From contig NZ_QRDY01000014.1 in assembly GCF_003386205.1 (NCBI RefSeq), positions 1-64,000 on the forward strand: a DNA stretch of 64,000 nucleotides, in the 5' to 3' direction. The position numbers and the translations under genes are program-made. Shown one piece after another: positions 18,581-28,275 of the stretch. The stretch's first letter is position 1; every line of letters begins with the position of its first letter. The notes under the pieces were generated by a model that worked only from the letters and a program-made list of their open reading frames with translations, was not told the origin of the DNA and made no database searches. The DNA is from Cohnella lupini. GTDB taxonomy: Bacteria > Bacillota > Bacilli > Paenibacillales > Paenibacillaceae.

Positions 18581-18673
18581 TCAGTAACCAGCGCGCAAGA
18601 TGATGACTAGCAGAATGAACAAGACCAGCACGAAGGCTGCCGATGCATAGTATCCGCCGACTGCACCAGACAT
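18581..18673 (-). CDS. YjcZ-family sporulation-type small membrane peptide
   Basis: A 30-residue peptide too short for ordinary gene callers. It begins MSGAVGGYYASAAFVLV and ends LRAGY, one hydrophobic helix with the Gly/Tyr-rich N-terminus typical of YjcZ-family peptides of bacilli. AAGGAGG lies seven bases upstream of the ATG at 18673. CATACAATA on the minus strand (18760-18768) matches the -10 pattern of mother-cell sporulation sigma factors. The terminator at 18514-18544 follows. Function of the family is poorly known. Confidence 0.85.
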   Translation of the reverse strand: MSGAVGGYYASAAFVLVLFILLVIILRAGY

Positions 18674-18759
18674 GCAAATTCCTCCTTCATGAACAATGTT
18701 TTGGTGGGATGCCGAAGCGGGTCACACCTTGCGTGTTATCCCTATCCTCGGTCTACACT

Positions 18760-18768
18760 TATTGTATG
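18760..18768 (-). promoter_or_regulatory. Sporulation-sigma-like -10 element
   Basis: On the minus strand this reads CATACAATA, which fits the sigma-E and sigma-K -10 consensus. No clear -35 was found. It would give a leader of about 80 bases to the YjcZ gene. Confidence 0.35.
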
Positions 18769-18884
18769 AAGAAGGAGATTTGCGGATTGGACATTTACCC
18801 CGTGGCACATGATTTTGGGTAAATGCGGAGGTAGGCAATCTGTCGGGAATGACGGCCGCGGAGCACGTCCCGGACCCTTGATCG

Positions 18885-19835
18885 TTAATACATCCGATCG
18901 TAATCGACAAGGTTGCGAGAGGGCTTGCCGGTAGCCGTATAAGCATGCAGGTTATGAAGTAAAATGTCCGCCACCCTTTTCTTGTAGTGATCCGTCCAAC
19001 CCCCGATGTGCGGAGTTATAATGACGTTATCCATCGTCCATAAGGGATGATCGGCCGGTAACGGCTCAACCTCGAATACATCAAGCCCCGCCGCTCCCAC
19101 CGTACCTACCCGCAAGGCTTGAACCAAGGCATCCGTATCGACCGATGCTCCTCGCCCCATATTAAAGAACCAAGCATCTTTGCGCATTTGAGCGAATCGT
19201 TCGGCGTTGAATAAGTAGCGGGTTTCGTCCGTAAACGGCAGTACGTTCACGACTACGTCGCTGAGCGACAGCACTTCGTCCAACTGCTCCATCGCGTACA
19301 TCCGATCGATTCCTTCAAGCGGAGCGGAGCTTCGTCTGATGCCGAGAGTACGCATGCCGAACGCGCCGGCGAGTCGTGCAATCTCCCCGCCTATAACTCC
19401 CGCGCCAATAATTCCCATGGTTTTGCCGCTTAACTGATAATAGCGATCCGAAGCTTTCCATTCCCGTCGGCTTTGATTCTGAACCGCGTGATGCAGATTA
19501 CGGCTGAAAGCAAGCAGCATCGCGAATAACGTCTCCGCCATCGACACCGGATGAATGCCGCTGGCGCTCGTTAAATGAACGCCGTGTTGCTTAAGCTTGA
19601 CCAATGGAAGCCTCTCGACGCCGGCGGAGCTCGTTTGAACCCATTTCAGCTTGCTTCCGGAATCTAGCGCCTTCTCCATGTCGGCATTCCATCCAAGTAC
19701 GATTTCGGCGTTCCGGTAATGCTCTTCGGTTAGGGGACCGTTCCGTCCGGATACGATCGTCCATTCCGGAACGACATCTTGTATTTGCTTTTCTTGCTCG
19801 GGTTTTAATTCATAAAGTAACAGCATCGTAGTCAT
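18885..19835 (-). CDS. D-2-hydroxyacid dehydrogenase
   Basis: NAD(P)-dependent dehydrogenase/reductase of the phosphoglycerate dehydrogenase-like family, 316 residues. The nucleotide-binding motif GIIGAGVIGGEIARLAGAFG, the catalytic Arg region (FFNMGRGASVDTDAL), Glu in FEVEPLP and His in ITPHIGG are all present. No ACT domain is present, so it is not a full SerA. The substrate is likely a small 2-keto acid but cannot be told from sequence; GhrB/YoaD-like glyoxylate or hydroxypyruvate reduction is possible. It is followed about 210 bases away by the YjcZ gene in the same direction. Confidence 0.88.
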   Translation of the reverse strand: MTTMLLLYELKPEQEKQIQDVVPEWTIVSGRNGPLTEEHYRNAEIVLGWNADMEKALDSGSKLKWVQTSSAGVERLPLVKLKQHGVHLTSASGIHPVSMAETLFAMLLAFSRNLHHAVQNQSRREWKASDRYYQLSGKTMGIIGAGVIGGEIARLAGAFGMRTLGIRRSSAPLEGIDRMYAMEQLDEVLSLSDVVVNVLPFTDETRYLFNAERFAQMRKDAWFFNMGRGASVDTDALVQALRVGTVGAAGLDVFEVEPLPADHPLWTMDNVIITPHIGGWTDHYKKRVADILLHNLHAYTATGKPSRNLVDYDRMY

Positions 19836-19885
19836 AGAGTTTTAGTCTCCTTTGCTTGTTGGTTAAGCGGTTTTGAATGAAAAAG

Positions 19886-21085
19886 CTAACTTCCGCGCCG
19901 CTGAAGCTTGCCGACGGAGGGGATTGCGGGTTCGGCTTCCCCACCGATCGTCGCGTAATCGGTAACGCGGTTTTTTCCGGTCGTCTTGCTATTATACATC
20001 GCTTGATCGGCTTGCTTCATAAGGGATTCCGCCGTCTCTCCAGGTGCGGCTATACTGAAGCCCACGCTGACCGTCACGAGCGTTTCTTTCTCCGTGCGCG
20101 AACGTATGGATTCGGCGGTTTGCAGCGAGGTAAGCGTCGGTCCCATAACGAAAGCCACGAGCTCTTCTCCGCCATAACGTCCGGATAGACCAATTCCTTC
20201 GGTTTCCTCCATCAATAGCGCCGAAACCTGCTTCAGAACGCCGTCCGCCTTATGATGCCCATGGGTGTCGTTCAGCTTCTTGAAATTATCGATATCGCAG
20301 AAAATCACGCCGAGCGGCCGGCCAGTAAGCAATGCGGACTCCAGTCTTCCCATGAAATATCGGCGGTTATAGAGATTGGTCAAGCCGTCGGTGATGGAAG
20401 AGCGGTATACCGATTGCAGAATCTCGACGACCCGTTCGAACAATAAGGCGAATAATAGGATATAGTAGAAAACGGGCAATAATCCGGCTATCATCTTGAA
20501 GATCTGAACATCCGGGGCCCAATATGTTCCCGATATTTCGGCAAGCTGCATCGTGAAGGCAATCATGATGCTGGTCATGTATTTACGCGGCTGTCCGATG
20601 TGCGGAGCGAACATGAGCACGAACAAGGGGCTGAGCAAAAGCATGAATCCGTCCAAGGCCGGCGTGGACTGCATTCCCTTCAGCCATGCGTCGTCCGCGG
20701 CCGAGATGCCGGGCAATATATCTCCGGCGGCAATCAGCAAGCCGATTACGAGCAAGACGAAAAACCATAAACGGGTTCTGGGACGCCGGCGGTGATAAAG
20801 TTCGAAAACGGCGAAATTGATGACGATGAATGCATATACTTGTAGAAGCTTCCCGATAAACACGAGCGTAGGCGTCGCCGGCGTTAGCTCGAGCGACATC
20901 GCTAGCTGTAGCAGATGGTGGATAAGAATAAAAACAAGGGATGTAAGCAATGACCTGTAAGCTTGCTTCCGATTGCGACCATACAGCCGATGGGACATGA
21001 AAAGCATTAAGGAGACGATAATAACGGCCATCGAAGACGAGAAAAGAAGTCCAAATTCGTTGGGCGTAAGCGTAATAAGAGTCAT
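19886..21085 (-). CDS. Membrane GGDEF-domain diguanylate cyclase
   Basis: Makes c-di-GMP from two GTP. Seven hydrophobic segments (between about residues 12 and 216) form the membrane sensor half. The GGDEF domain (about 225-380) has IFCDIDNFKKLND and the active-site GRYGGEEL. The inhibitory RxxD site that normally sits five residues before GGEEF is absent, so product inhibition may be lost. The gene lies 50 bases from the start of the hydroxyacid dehydrogenase gene on the same strand. A c-di-GMP riboswitch occurs elsewhere in the window, showing that the cell uses this messenger. Confidence 0.9.
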   Translation of the reverse strand: MTLITLTPNEFGLLFSSSMAVIIVSLMLFMSHRLYGRNRKQAYRSLLTSLVFILIHHLLQLAMSLELTPATPTLVFIGKLLQVYAFIVINFAVFELYHRRRPRTRLWFFVLLVIGLLIAAGDILPGISAADDAWLKGMQSTPALDGFMLLLSPLFVLMFAPHIGQPRKYMTSIMIAFTMQLAEISGTYWAPDVQIFKMIAGLLPVFYYILLFALLFERVVEILQSVYRSSITDGLTNLYNRRYFMGRLESALLTGRPLGVIFCDIDNFKKLNDTHGHHKADGVLKQVSALLMEETEGIGLSGRYGGEELVAFVMGPTLTSLQTAESIRSRTEKETLVTVSVGFSIAAPGETAESLMKQADQAMYNSKTTGKNRVTDYATIGGEAEPAIPSVGKLQRRGS

Positions 21086-21219
21086 GTCGGGCTCCTTTAG
21101 GAAGACTATGTAACTTGCAGAACATATGTTTCTAATATATCATAATTTCTGAGAGACTTAGAGCAGAAATTTGTTCAATACGATCGCTATAGATTGACGG
21201 AAGTGAGGAGGAGTCGCCC

Positions 21220-22383
21220 TTGAACATCTTACAGGCGCTATTTTTCCCCCCGGAGCAGCCGGGAGGCGTCTCGTCCATGGTTCCCTATATCGGGGAGCGG
21301 TTCCGCAAAATCGGCTGGGAGATGGAAATGTTCTCTTTGCCGAAACGAATCCGCAATAAAGGACATGACGATATCGAATTCGCAACGTTCGACTGGCGCG
21401 CATACGAAGGCAATGCCATCGTCGACAGATATATACAAACCTACAAGGATTACATTTGGTGGGTTAAGCTTCGCCTTGCTGCGAATCGTTACGACCTCAT
21501 TCATGCTCACCATCCGATCGCGGCACTTGCGATGAAACACGTTTTTCCCGACACGCCGGTATTAATGACGATCCACTCCAGCTATGAACGGGAGCTGATT
21601 CTTAACGGCCGTATTTCCGAAGGCGGAGACGAGCATCGATTCTTAACTTCCATTTACGGCGAATTGGAGCATCAGACCGATCGGTTGATGACCGTCTCGA
21701 ACTCTTTTGCTCAATATATCGGCATGTACATTCAAAAACCTAATGAGACGGAAGTCATACCCAACGGATACGACGAGAAAAGGTTCAAGCCGATCCCTCA
21801 CGAGAACGAGGTCACGCAGTTGGTCACCATCTGCAGGCTCGTACCGGCCAAGGGACTAGACATCCTGCTGCAGGCTTGCGCCGAGCTGCGCAAGAGAGAC
21901 AGCAAATTCGTCCTTCATATTATCGGAGACGGACCGATCCGGGAAGAGCTAGAAGGCCTATCGCAACGGCTGGGCATCTATGACGACACGATATTCTACG
22001 GATACATGCTTCACCCGGAAGAATTGCTTCCTTTCTTCGACGTGTTCGTGCTGCCTTCCCGAGCGGAAGCCTTCGGATCGGTGTTCGCCGAAGCCGCGCT
22101 TTGTCTGCTTGCGCTTGTCGGAACCGACGTAGGCGGAATCGCCGAGCAAATCGAGAACGGAACGAACGGTTTGCTCGTTCCCTCCGAGGATCCTTCGGCA
22201 CTCGCGGATGCGCTCGAAACGGTGATCAACGACCCGCATTTCCGCTATGAAATGGCGCGGGCCGGTTGGAATAAAGCGAAGAAAACCTACTCGCTCAACA
22301 GGGTCATCAGCGAACTGAAAATCATTTATACGTCATTCCGCCTTCCAAAATCCGAACAAGAGTCAGACATACGGGAGACGTGA
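21220..22383 (+). CDS. Family 4 glycosyltransferase (GT-B)
   Basis: Retaining GT-B glycosyltransferase of 387 residues using a nucleotide-sugar donor. The N-terminus has the glycine-rich PPEQPGGVSSMVPYI loop, HAHHPIA in the acceptor half, and the C-terminal half contains VCRLVPAKGLDILLQA and the EX7E motif EAFGSVFAE. Start is the TTG at 21220 with GAGGAG seven bases upstream. The acceptor is unknown; no wall or capsule genes are adjacent. The next gene begins four bases after the stop, so it may be transcribed with the YhaO/YhaN-like genes. Confidence 0.88.
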   Translation: MNILQALFFPPEQPGGVSSMVPYIGERFRKIGWEMEMFSLPKRIRNKGHDDIEFATFDWRAYEGNAIVDRYIQTYKDYIWWVKLRLAANRYDLIHAHHPIAALAMKHVFPDTPVLMTIHSSYERELILNGRISEGGDEHRFLTSIYGELEHQTDRLMTVSNSFAQYIGMYIQKPNETEVIPNGYDEKRFKPIPHENEVTQLVTICRLVPAKGLDILLQACAELRKRDSKFVLHIIGDGPIREELEGLSQRLGIYDDTIFYGYMLHPEELLPFFDVFVLPSRAEAFGSVFAEAALCLLALVGTDVGGIAEQIENGTNGLLVPSEDPSALADALETVINDPHFRYEMARAGWNKAKKTYSLNRVISELKIIYTSFRLPKSEQESDIRET

Positions 22384-22387
22384 TCGA

Positions 22388-23686
22388 GTGGGCGTTCCTT
22401 TTACCTTCGTGCATGCGGCGGATCTGCATCTAGATAGTCCGTTCAAGGGATTAACCAAGGTTCCCGCGGCCGTTCGCGAACGCTTGCGCGAGTCGACGTT
22501 CGTCGCTCTTGGGAAGCTAAGCGAAGTCGTGGAAAAAGAAAAGGCGGATTTCGTCGTTCTGGCCGGCGACCTATTCGACGTAGCGGATCGTTCCTTGCGC
22601 GCGCAGCTTCGATTGCAAAGGGCTTTGGGAACAATGACCGCACATGGAGCCCGGGTGTTCATCGTGCACGGCAATCACGATCCCGAGAGCGGCAGACAGG
22701 CCCGGTTAGATTGGCCGGAAGGCGTATTCGCGTTCGGTTCGGCGACAGTGGGTTGTATCCCCGCTTACTCTCGCAAAGGCGATTTAGTCGCGCATGTGTA
22801 CGGTATCTCCTATCCTACTCCGTCCGTAACGGACAATCTGGCGCTCCGCTTCAAGAAAAGGGAGGGGGCGCCTTTTCACTTGGCTTTATTGCATGCCAAT
22901 GTCGACGGCGATCCTTCCCACGATAATTACGCGCCTTGCAAGCTTGAGGAGCTGATAACGTCAGGCTTCGATTATTGGGCACTCGGGCACGTTCACGATC
23001 GACGGGTTCTAAGCGAGTACCCTCACGTCGTCTATGCAGGCAATATGCAAGGCCGAAGTATTCGAGAAACGGGAGGCAAGGGCGCATACGTCGTCTCCGT
23101 TAACGAAGCGGGATCCATCGAGATGAAATTCAAGGATCTCGCCGATGTGTTATGGCGGGAAATCCCAGTGTCCATCGAAGGCATGGAAAGCGAACAGCAG
23201 CTTAAGAATCGGCTTCTTAGCGCGCTTGAAGCCGTTCGCGGAGAAGCCGGCGGGCGCCCTTCCGTAGTGAGGATCAAACTGGAAGGACGAGGCATGCTGC
23301 ATGAACGGCTCCTGCAACCGAACGTCGCGGAAGAGTGGATCGAGGAATTAAGAGAATGGTTAGGAGAGCCGGAAGAGACGGATGCATGGATATGGCCGGA
23401 ATCGATCGCCGTGAGGACGGGGGGGATCGTCCGGCTTGAATCGGTAGCCGAAGAGGAAGGATTCGTCGGCGAGCTTATTCGCGGCGGATTAGCCGCGACG
23501 GAGCATTCGGACGCTTCGCGCGAACTGTTGGACGAAGCGATGGAAACGTTGCGCAAACAACCGAAAATCCGGGAATGGCTGGAGTCGAGAAGCCACGAGG
23601 AGCGATCCCAATGGATCGTTCAAGCGCTTGAGCTTTCCGTCTCGCTATTGCGGGAAGATCGCGACGGCGCGGATAACCGGTCGTAG
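22388..23686 (+). CDS. Mre11/SbcD-like DNA repair exonuclease (YhaO-like)
   Basis: Metallophosphoesterase nuclease, 432 residues from the GTG at 22388. Metal motifs run in order: ADLHLDSPF, LAGDLFDVADR, VHGNHDPESG, ALLHANVDG, ALGHVHDRR and AGNMQGRSIRETGGKG. The C-terminal third is the capping domain. Its partner ATPase follows 16 bases downstream, matching the YhaO-YhaN arrangement of B. subtilis, which parallels SbcD-SbcC and Mre11-Rad50. A role in processing DNA ends is inferred from the family. Confidence 0.88.
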   Translation: MGVPFTFVHAADLHLDSPFKGLTKVPAAVRERLRESTFVALGKLSEVVEKEKADFVVLAGDLFDVADRSLRAQLRLQRALGTMTAHGARVFIVHGNHDPESGRQARLDWPEGVFAFGSATVGCIPAYSRKGDLVAHVYGISYPTPSVTDNLALRFKKREGAPFHLALLHANVDGDPSHDNYAPCKLEELITSGFDYWALGHVHDRRVLSEYPHVVYAGNMQGRSIRETGGKGAYVVSVNEAGSIEMKFKDLADVLWREIPVSIEGMESEQQLKNRLLSALEAVRGEAGGRPSVVRIKLEGRGMLHERLLQPNVAEEWIEELREWLGEPEETDAWIWPESIAVRTGGIVRLESVAEEEGFVGELIRGGLAATEHSDASRELLDEAMETLRKQPKIREWLESRSHEERSQWIVQALELSVSLLREDRDGADNRS

Positions 23687-23702
23687 GGCGGGGGATTACT
23701 GG

Positions 23703-26700
23703 ATGTACATACGAGAACTGAAAGTAGACGGATACGGCGCTCTTCATGGCTTGAATCTAGAATTGGATGCGGCGGTAAACGTCATATACGGACCGAACGA
23801 AGCGGGCAAGAGCACGCTTCTTCGTTTTGTCCGCAGCATGCTGTACGGGTTTCCGAACCGCAAGGATATGGTGGAGCGGGGTGAACCGATGTCCGGAGGC
23901 CGTCATGGCGGACGCATCGTTATATCCGACGAAGCGGGCGAGAGTTGGTTGCTTGAACGATATGCGGAACGGGGCGGCGAAATCACGCTTCGAGATGGCG
24001 TTGGGGCGGTGCGGGTCCTCGGACAAGCGGAGTGGGAACGATGGATGCTCGGCGGAATATCCGAAAGGTTATTTCGCCAGCTCTTCTCGGTGTCGTTGAA
24101 CGAGCTGCATGAATTACGCACGCTGCAGGGTGAGGAAATCGGCAATTACTTGTACAACGCAGGATTGGCGGGCGGTTCATCCTTATCGGCAGCAAGGCGT
24201 CAGGTCGGCTCGGAGATGGATAGATTGTTCCGTCCGAAAGGGACGACTCAGGAGATGAACCGGTTGTTGATCTCGATGAAGGAAATCGAGACGGAAATTC
24301 GCTCAAGCCGGGATGCGGTTCGACAGTACGGGGAAGCAAGAGAGGGCTTGGAGCAAGTAGAGCTTGAGTTATCGTCGTTGGAATCAGGCTTCCCGGAGCT
24401 TAGATTGCAGGCAGCCAAGCTGCAGAGCGCATACGACTTGCGGGAATGGTGGCTCAAACGGGAAGCTCTGCTGGAAGCGGACGCGGGATTACGCCGAAGT
24501 CTGCCAGATCCATCCGCGCAGCTACTAGCGGAAGGAACAGCGCAAATATGGTCGGAAATGAAAAGCAAACGAGACGAAGCCAAGACGAAGCTATCGGTAG
24601 AGCAGAGTGCGCTCCAAGATTTGCGTTCAAGACGCGAGCTGTTGGATTGGGATGAGCGACGGGTTATTGCCCTGCCGGAAGCAGAGAGACTGGAGGCCTT
24701 GCGGGAAGTCGTAACCGCCAAGCGCGAGGAGAGATCGGAGCTTGAAGCGGAACGGCGAACGTTGGATGAAACCGTTCAGGCGACGTTGTCCCGGATATCG
24801 GCGGAGTGGGGGGAAGCCGAGCTGCAGGCTTTCGGCGGACTTGCCGCGGAACGGGAGCAAGTCCGGAAGCTGCAGCAAGCTTGGGAGGAAACCGAGCGGG
24901 GGACTATGTCCTACCACGCGGAACTGCGCAAGCTTGAAAGGCAGAAGGAAGTACTTCGATCTGAAGAGAGCTATTCGATTTCCGGTAATCTGAATGAGGG
25001 AGATCAAGCGGGATCTGTTACAAGCAGGGAAGCACTCTCGGCGGACGACTATTTCGTTCCGCGCACGAAGCCCGCGTTGCTGCAAGCATGGCATCGGGCC
25101 GAGGACGCCCGTCGGAATTACGATCGGGCAAGGACAAGCGTTCGGCCTTCCCGAACGACAGCGAACTCGCGCGGAACCTCCGACGATAAGGCGCGAGGGT
25201 CGGCCCTCCTGTTCTTGATCGCGGGGTTGTTAGGGGCTGCAGCTATTGCGATTTTCTTCTTTTTATCGGGAAGCAACGGCGTAGAGACTTCGATGGCTTA
25301 TGGGGTGTTCGGCGGATTGTTATTGTTGTCGGCGCTTGTGGTGTTTCTGGCATTCTCATCCTCGAGTAGTAGTTCCCGATCGGGTTCGCGGACGCGATCG
25401 CGAGCGACTTCATCTGCCGAGGAGGGTCAATCGAACCCGAGCGCCGATTACAACGTGAATTTGCAATTGTACCGCAAGCAATTCAACGAAAGCCTACGTC
25501 AATTGATGAACGATCCGCAATCGGCGGCGACTTCGTTGATCCAGGAAAATTCCGATTATGCCCCGCTGGACATTCAGGAACATTCGGAGATGGAGGATAC
25601 GGTTTGGCAGAAGCTCCGCGAAGCCGTTCATGAGCGGTTAGAGCAGCTGGAGGAGGTTGAGCGGGGAGAATCCAAGCGGCAAGAGCTGAGAAATCGCATG
25701 CACGAGCTGCAGGTGGAGAAGGACCTCGTCGAACGCGATTCGGAGGAGCTTGGCAGACAAGCGGACGCCTTGCATGCGAGCTGGCGCAACTGGCTCGAAG
25801 TCCGCAAGTTGCCTCTACACCTTGCTCCGGATAACCTTCCGGAGCTGCTGGGGATGGCTGAGCAAGGACAAGCCGCGCTTCGCCAGCGGCAACGCGTAAC
25901 GGAACGTTCCGATACGCTGAGCCATGCGATCAAGGAATTCGAGCAGGCGGCTTCCCGGTTAATGGAAACGTGCCCGCCTCCCGTCGGCCTCGGATCGGAG
26001 ATCGGACGAGCGGTGCAATGGATTTACGGAGATTCGGTCAAACATCTCGCTCGGAAAGAAGAAGCGGGGCATCTCGAACGCGAGTTAGCCGGTGCCGATG
26101 CTGCCGTGAGGTCTGCCGGCGCCGAGCTTGAGACCGCGGCATATCGGATTGAGCGGTTGTTGCAGGAAGCGGGAGGCGCAACGGAAGCCGAATTGGAGCA
26201 TAGGCTTCGAATCGATCAGCGAAGCGCGGAGATTCGCCTTGAGGCTCGGGAAATACAATTGCGGCTGGAGTCCGGCCGCGATAGCGAGTCGCGTGATCAA
26301 CTGTACGCCTTGCTTCAGCAACATGACGAAGCTTCTCTCTTTACTCTTCTGAGCGACCGGAAGGCGGTATTAGCTCAAGAAGAGGAGCGGCGTTCCGGGC
26401 TGCTCGATAGGCGCGGGCGTCTAACGCAAGAGCTGGAACGTTTACGCGTTGAATCCGAACTCGAAGATAAGAGGCAACGGCTTCTGGAGCTGCAAAGCAA
26501 GCTCGAGCTGCTGTCTGAGCGATACGCGATTCTAGCGATAAGCGATAAGCTGATCGCCCGGACGAAAGCCGTCTACGAGGAAGAGCGTCAGCCGGAAGTA
26601 CTTCGGCGCGCTTCCCGGTATTTCAAACAGATGACGAACGGTGCTTATTGTCGGATTATTGCCCCCGGCGATACGAAAGCGCTACTGGCGGAGACGGAGG

Positions 26701-26987
26701 ATCGTCGCGTTCTGGACAGCATCTTCCTTAGCAGGGGGACGCAAGAACAGCTCTATTTATCCATGCGATTTGCTTTATGCGCTGCCGCTTCTCCGGATCA
26801 TCCGCTTCCGTTGTTGCTGGATGATTTGTTCGTTCATTTCGATGAAAGCAGATTAATTCAATCTCTTCCGATATTGCAAGATCTCGCTAAGGAAAGGCAG
26901 GTTATCCTTTTCACTTGCCATCGGCATGTCGCCCGGACGATAGCTGAGGGGATTCCAACAGCCCGGGCGGTGACGCTGGGGGAGTAG
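23703..26987 (+). CDS. Rad50/SbcC-like AAA ATPase with internal membrane helices (YhaN-like)
   Basis: A 1,094-residue SMC-like ATPase starting at the ATG at 23703 (MYIRELKVDGYG). Walker A is GPNEAGKST near residue 35; Walker B is LLLDDLFVHFDESR near the C-terminus, with a signature-like SRGTQEQLYLSMRFAL before it. Long coiled coils occupy the middle. Two hydrophobic helices around residues 500-560 interrupt the coil, a feature shared with B. subtilis YhaN and unlike ordinary SbcC. This suggests membrane tethering. The 3' end overlaps the convergent transporter gene by 77 bases. Confidence 0.87.
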   Translation: MYIRELKVDGYGALHGLNLELDAAVNVIYGPNEAGKSTLLRFVRSMLYGFPNRKDMVERGEPMSGGRHGGRIVISDEAGESWLLERYAERGGEITLRDGVGAVRVLGQAEWERWMLGGISERLFRQLFSVSLNELHELRTLQGEEIGNYLYNAGLAGGSSLSAARRQVGSEMDRLFRPKGTTQEMNRLLISMKEIETEIRSSRDAVRQYGEAREGLEQVELELSSLESGFPELRLQAAKLQSAYDLREWWLKREALLEADAGLRRSLPDPSAQLLAEGTAQIWSEMKSKRDEAKTKLSVEQSALQDLRSRRELLDWDERRVIALPEAERLEALREVVTAKREERSELEAERRTLDETVQATLSRISAEWGEAELQAFGGLAAEREQVRKLQQAWEETERGTMSYHAELRKLERQKEVLRSEESYSISGNLNEGDQAGSVTSREALSADDYFVPRTKPALLQAWHRAEDARRNYDRARTSVRPSRTTANSRGTSDDKARGSALLFLIAGLLGAAAIAIFFFLSGSNGVETSMAYGVFGGLLLLSALVVFLAFSSSSSSSRSGSRTRSRATSSAEEGQSNPSADYNVNLQLYRKQFNESLRQLMNDPQSAATSLIQENSDYAPLDIQEHSEMEDTVWQKLREAVHERLEQLEEVERGESKRQELRNRMHELQVEKDLVERDSEELGRQADALHASWRNWLEVRKLPLHLAPDNLPELLGMAEQGQAALRQRQRVTERSDTLSHAIKEFEQAASRLMETCPPPVGLGSEIGRAVQWIYGDSVKHLARKEEAGHLERELAGADAAVRSAGAELETAAYRIERLLQEAGGATEAELEHRLRIDQRSAEIRLEAREIQLRLESGRDSESRDQLYALLQQHDEASLFTLLSDRKAVLAQEEERRSGLLDRRGRLTQELERLRVESELEDKRQRLLELQSKLELLSERYAILAISDKLIARTKAVYEEERQPEVLRRASRYFKQMTNGAYCRIIAPGDTKALLAETEDRRVLDSIFLSRGTQEQLYLSMRFALCAAASPDHPLPLLLDDLFVHFDESRLIQSLPILQDLAKERQVILFTCHRHVARTIAEGIPTARAVTLGE

Positions 26988-28041
26988 GGAACCCCGGATT
27001 TAGCGGCGGGCGCCCGGAACGGTCCCGGCTTATGAGGAACAGCCAGCCTAAGCTAAGCAGGCCGAACATCGGATACAGCGTGGAGAGCAACGGACCGAAT
27101 CCGAATTGACCCGCAAGGAAACAGAGCAGCAACAACATGAGGGTTAACATCCACTGGGAAGCGTTCGTTCTATCGTGCAACTGCAAGGTCAGCCCGTAAA
27201 TATCGGCAACGAGCGTCGTGAAGATCTCCATGAAGATGAGGAAAATATAGATCCAATGAATCCAAGCTCCTAGTTCGCGGGCGATGCCGCCCATCGGAAT
27301 ATCGAATTGCAGGATGCCCGGCATTCGGGCGGACAACGCGAGGTGGCCCGCGAGCAGGAGCAAGCCGATGCCGATTCCTCCCATCCAAGCGCCCCTTCGC
27401 AAGATTTTGGCATTTCCTATCGAAGCGCCAAGAGGTACGAGCACGGCTTGGGACATGGATAAGTTAAACGCGGCGTACAGGAATGGGGACAGCCACGCCG
27501 CCCAAGGAGAAAGCTCGCTTTTGCTCGTGATCCAGTGGGCGGAGAGCGGGCTTTTTAGCGTCTCGTATACCAAGAATGCCGTGAAACCGATCATAAGTGG
27601 AACGACGAAGGTGTTGATAGTGAGTATCGCGTTCATGCCCTTGCGAAGCAGCATGAAACAAGCGAACATCGTCACGAGGAGGCCGGTTTGATAGCTTAAA
27701 TTGAGATGCTCCGAGAATAGGGTTCCCGCCCCCGCGAGCATAACGGCATTGACTCCCAGCAGCACGATGAGCATGAGGTTGCTCACCCACCGTCCCGTTT
27801 TTTCCCCGAATAAATATTTGTTGAGATCCTCGTAGGACCTAGCCTTTAATTCGGATGCGAGAAGCATGACCCTGGCGCCGATCCATACGAAGAAGAGCGT
27901 GGATACGATGATCAAATAAGGACCCCAATAGCCGAAACGGGTAAAAAACTGCATCACTTCCCGTCCGGAAGCGAACCCCGCGCCGACGACGGTTCCGATA
28001 AATACGAGTGCTACTTGTACGCTTACGGCCCACTGTTTCAT
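26911..28041 (-). CDS. YkvI-like membrane transporter (LeuT-fold type)
   Basis: Integral membrane protein of 376 residues from the ATG at 28041, chosen because GGGAGG lies just upstream. It has about ten hydrophobic helices and an N-terminal FIGTVVGAGFASGREVMQFF segment typical of the YkvI/branched-chain amino-acid carrier-like families, where the broken first helix binds Na and substrate. The transported solute is unknown. The hydrophilic Pro-rich C-terminus (from about residue 340) reads through into the antisense of the YhaN-like gene, giving a 77-base 3' overlap. Confidence 0.8.
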   Translation of the reverse strand: MKQWAVSVQVALVFIGTVVGAGFASGREVMQFFTRFGYWGPYLIIVSTLFFVWIGARVMLLASELKARSYEDLNKYLFGEKTGRWVSNLMLIVLLGVNAVMLAGAGTLFSEHLNLSYQTGLLVTMFACFMLLRKGMNAILTINTFVVPLMIGFTAFLVYETLKSPLSAHWITSKSELSPWAAWLSPFLYAAFNLSMSQAVLVPLGASIGNAKILRRGAWMGGIGIGLLLLAGHLALSARMPGILQFDIPMGGIARELGAWIHWIYIFLIFMEIFTTLVADIYGLTLQLHDRTNASQWMLTLMLLLLCFLAGQFGFGPLLSTLYPMFGLLSLGWLFLISRDRSGRPPLNPGFPTPPASPPGLLESPQLSSGRHADGK

Positions 28042-28275
28042 GACGCGGAACCTCCCGATCCAATCTTGTCCGACCTTTCTTACTACTCTATGTGGGCAAG
28101 CGGACGAGCATGACATGAGAGCGATTCGAGGCGATCATGACGGCGGAAAGAAATGGTATGCGGGGAGGATAGAGGAGAAAGTTAAGGTATTAACGAACAA
28201 ACATTGGGAACATTTACGTAAGAAACCATACCTCCTGGATGCGATAGCGGGAAACTCGGCGGTGTTGGTATCCTC

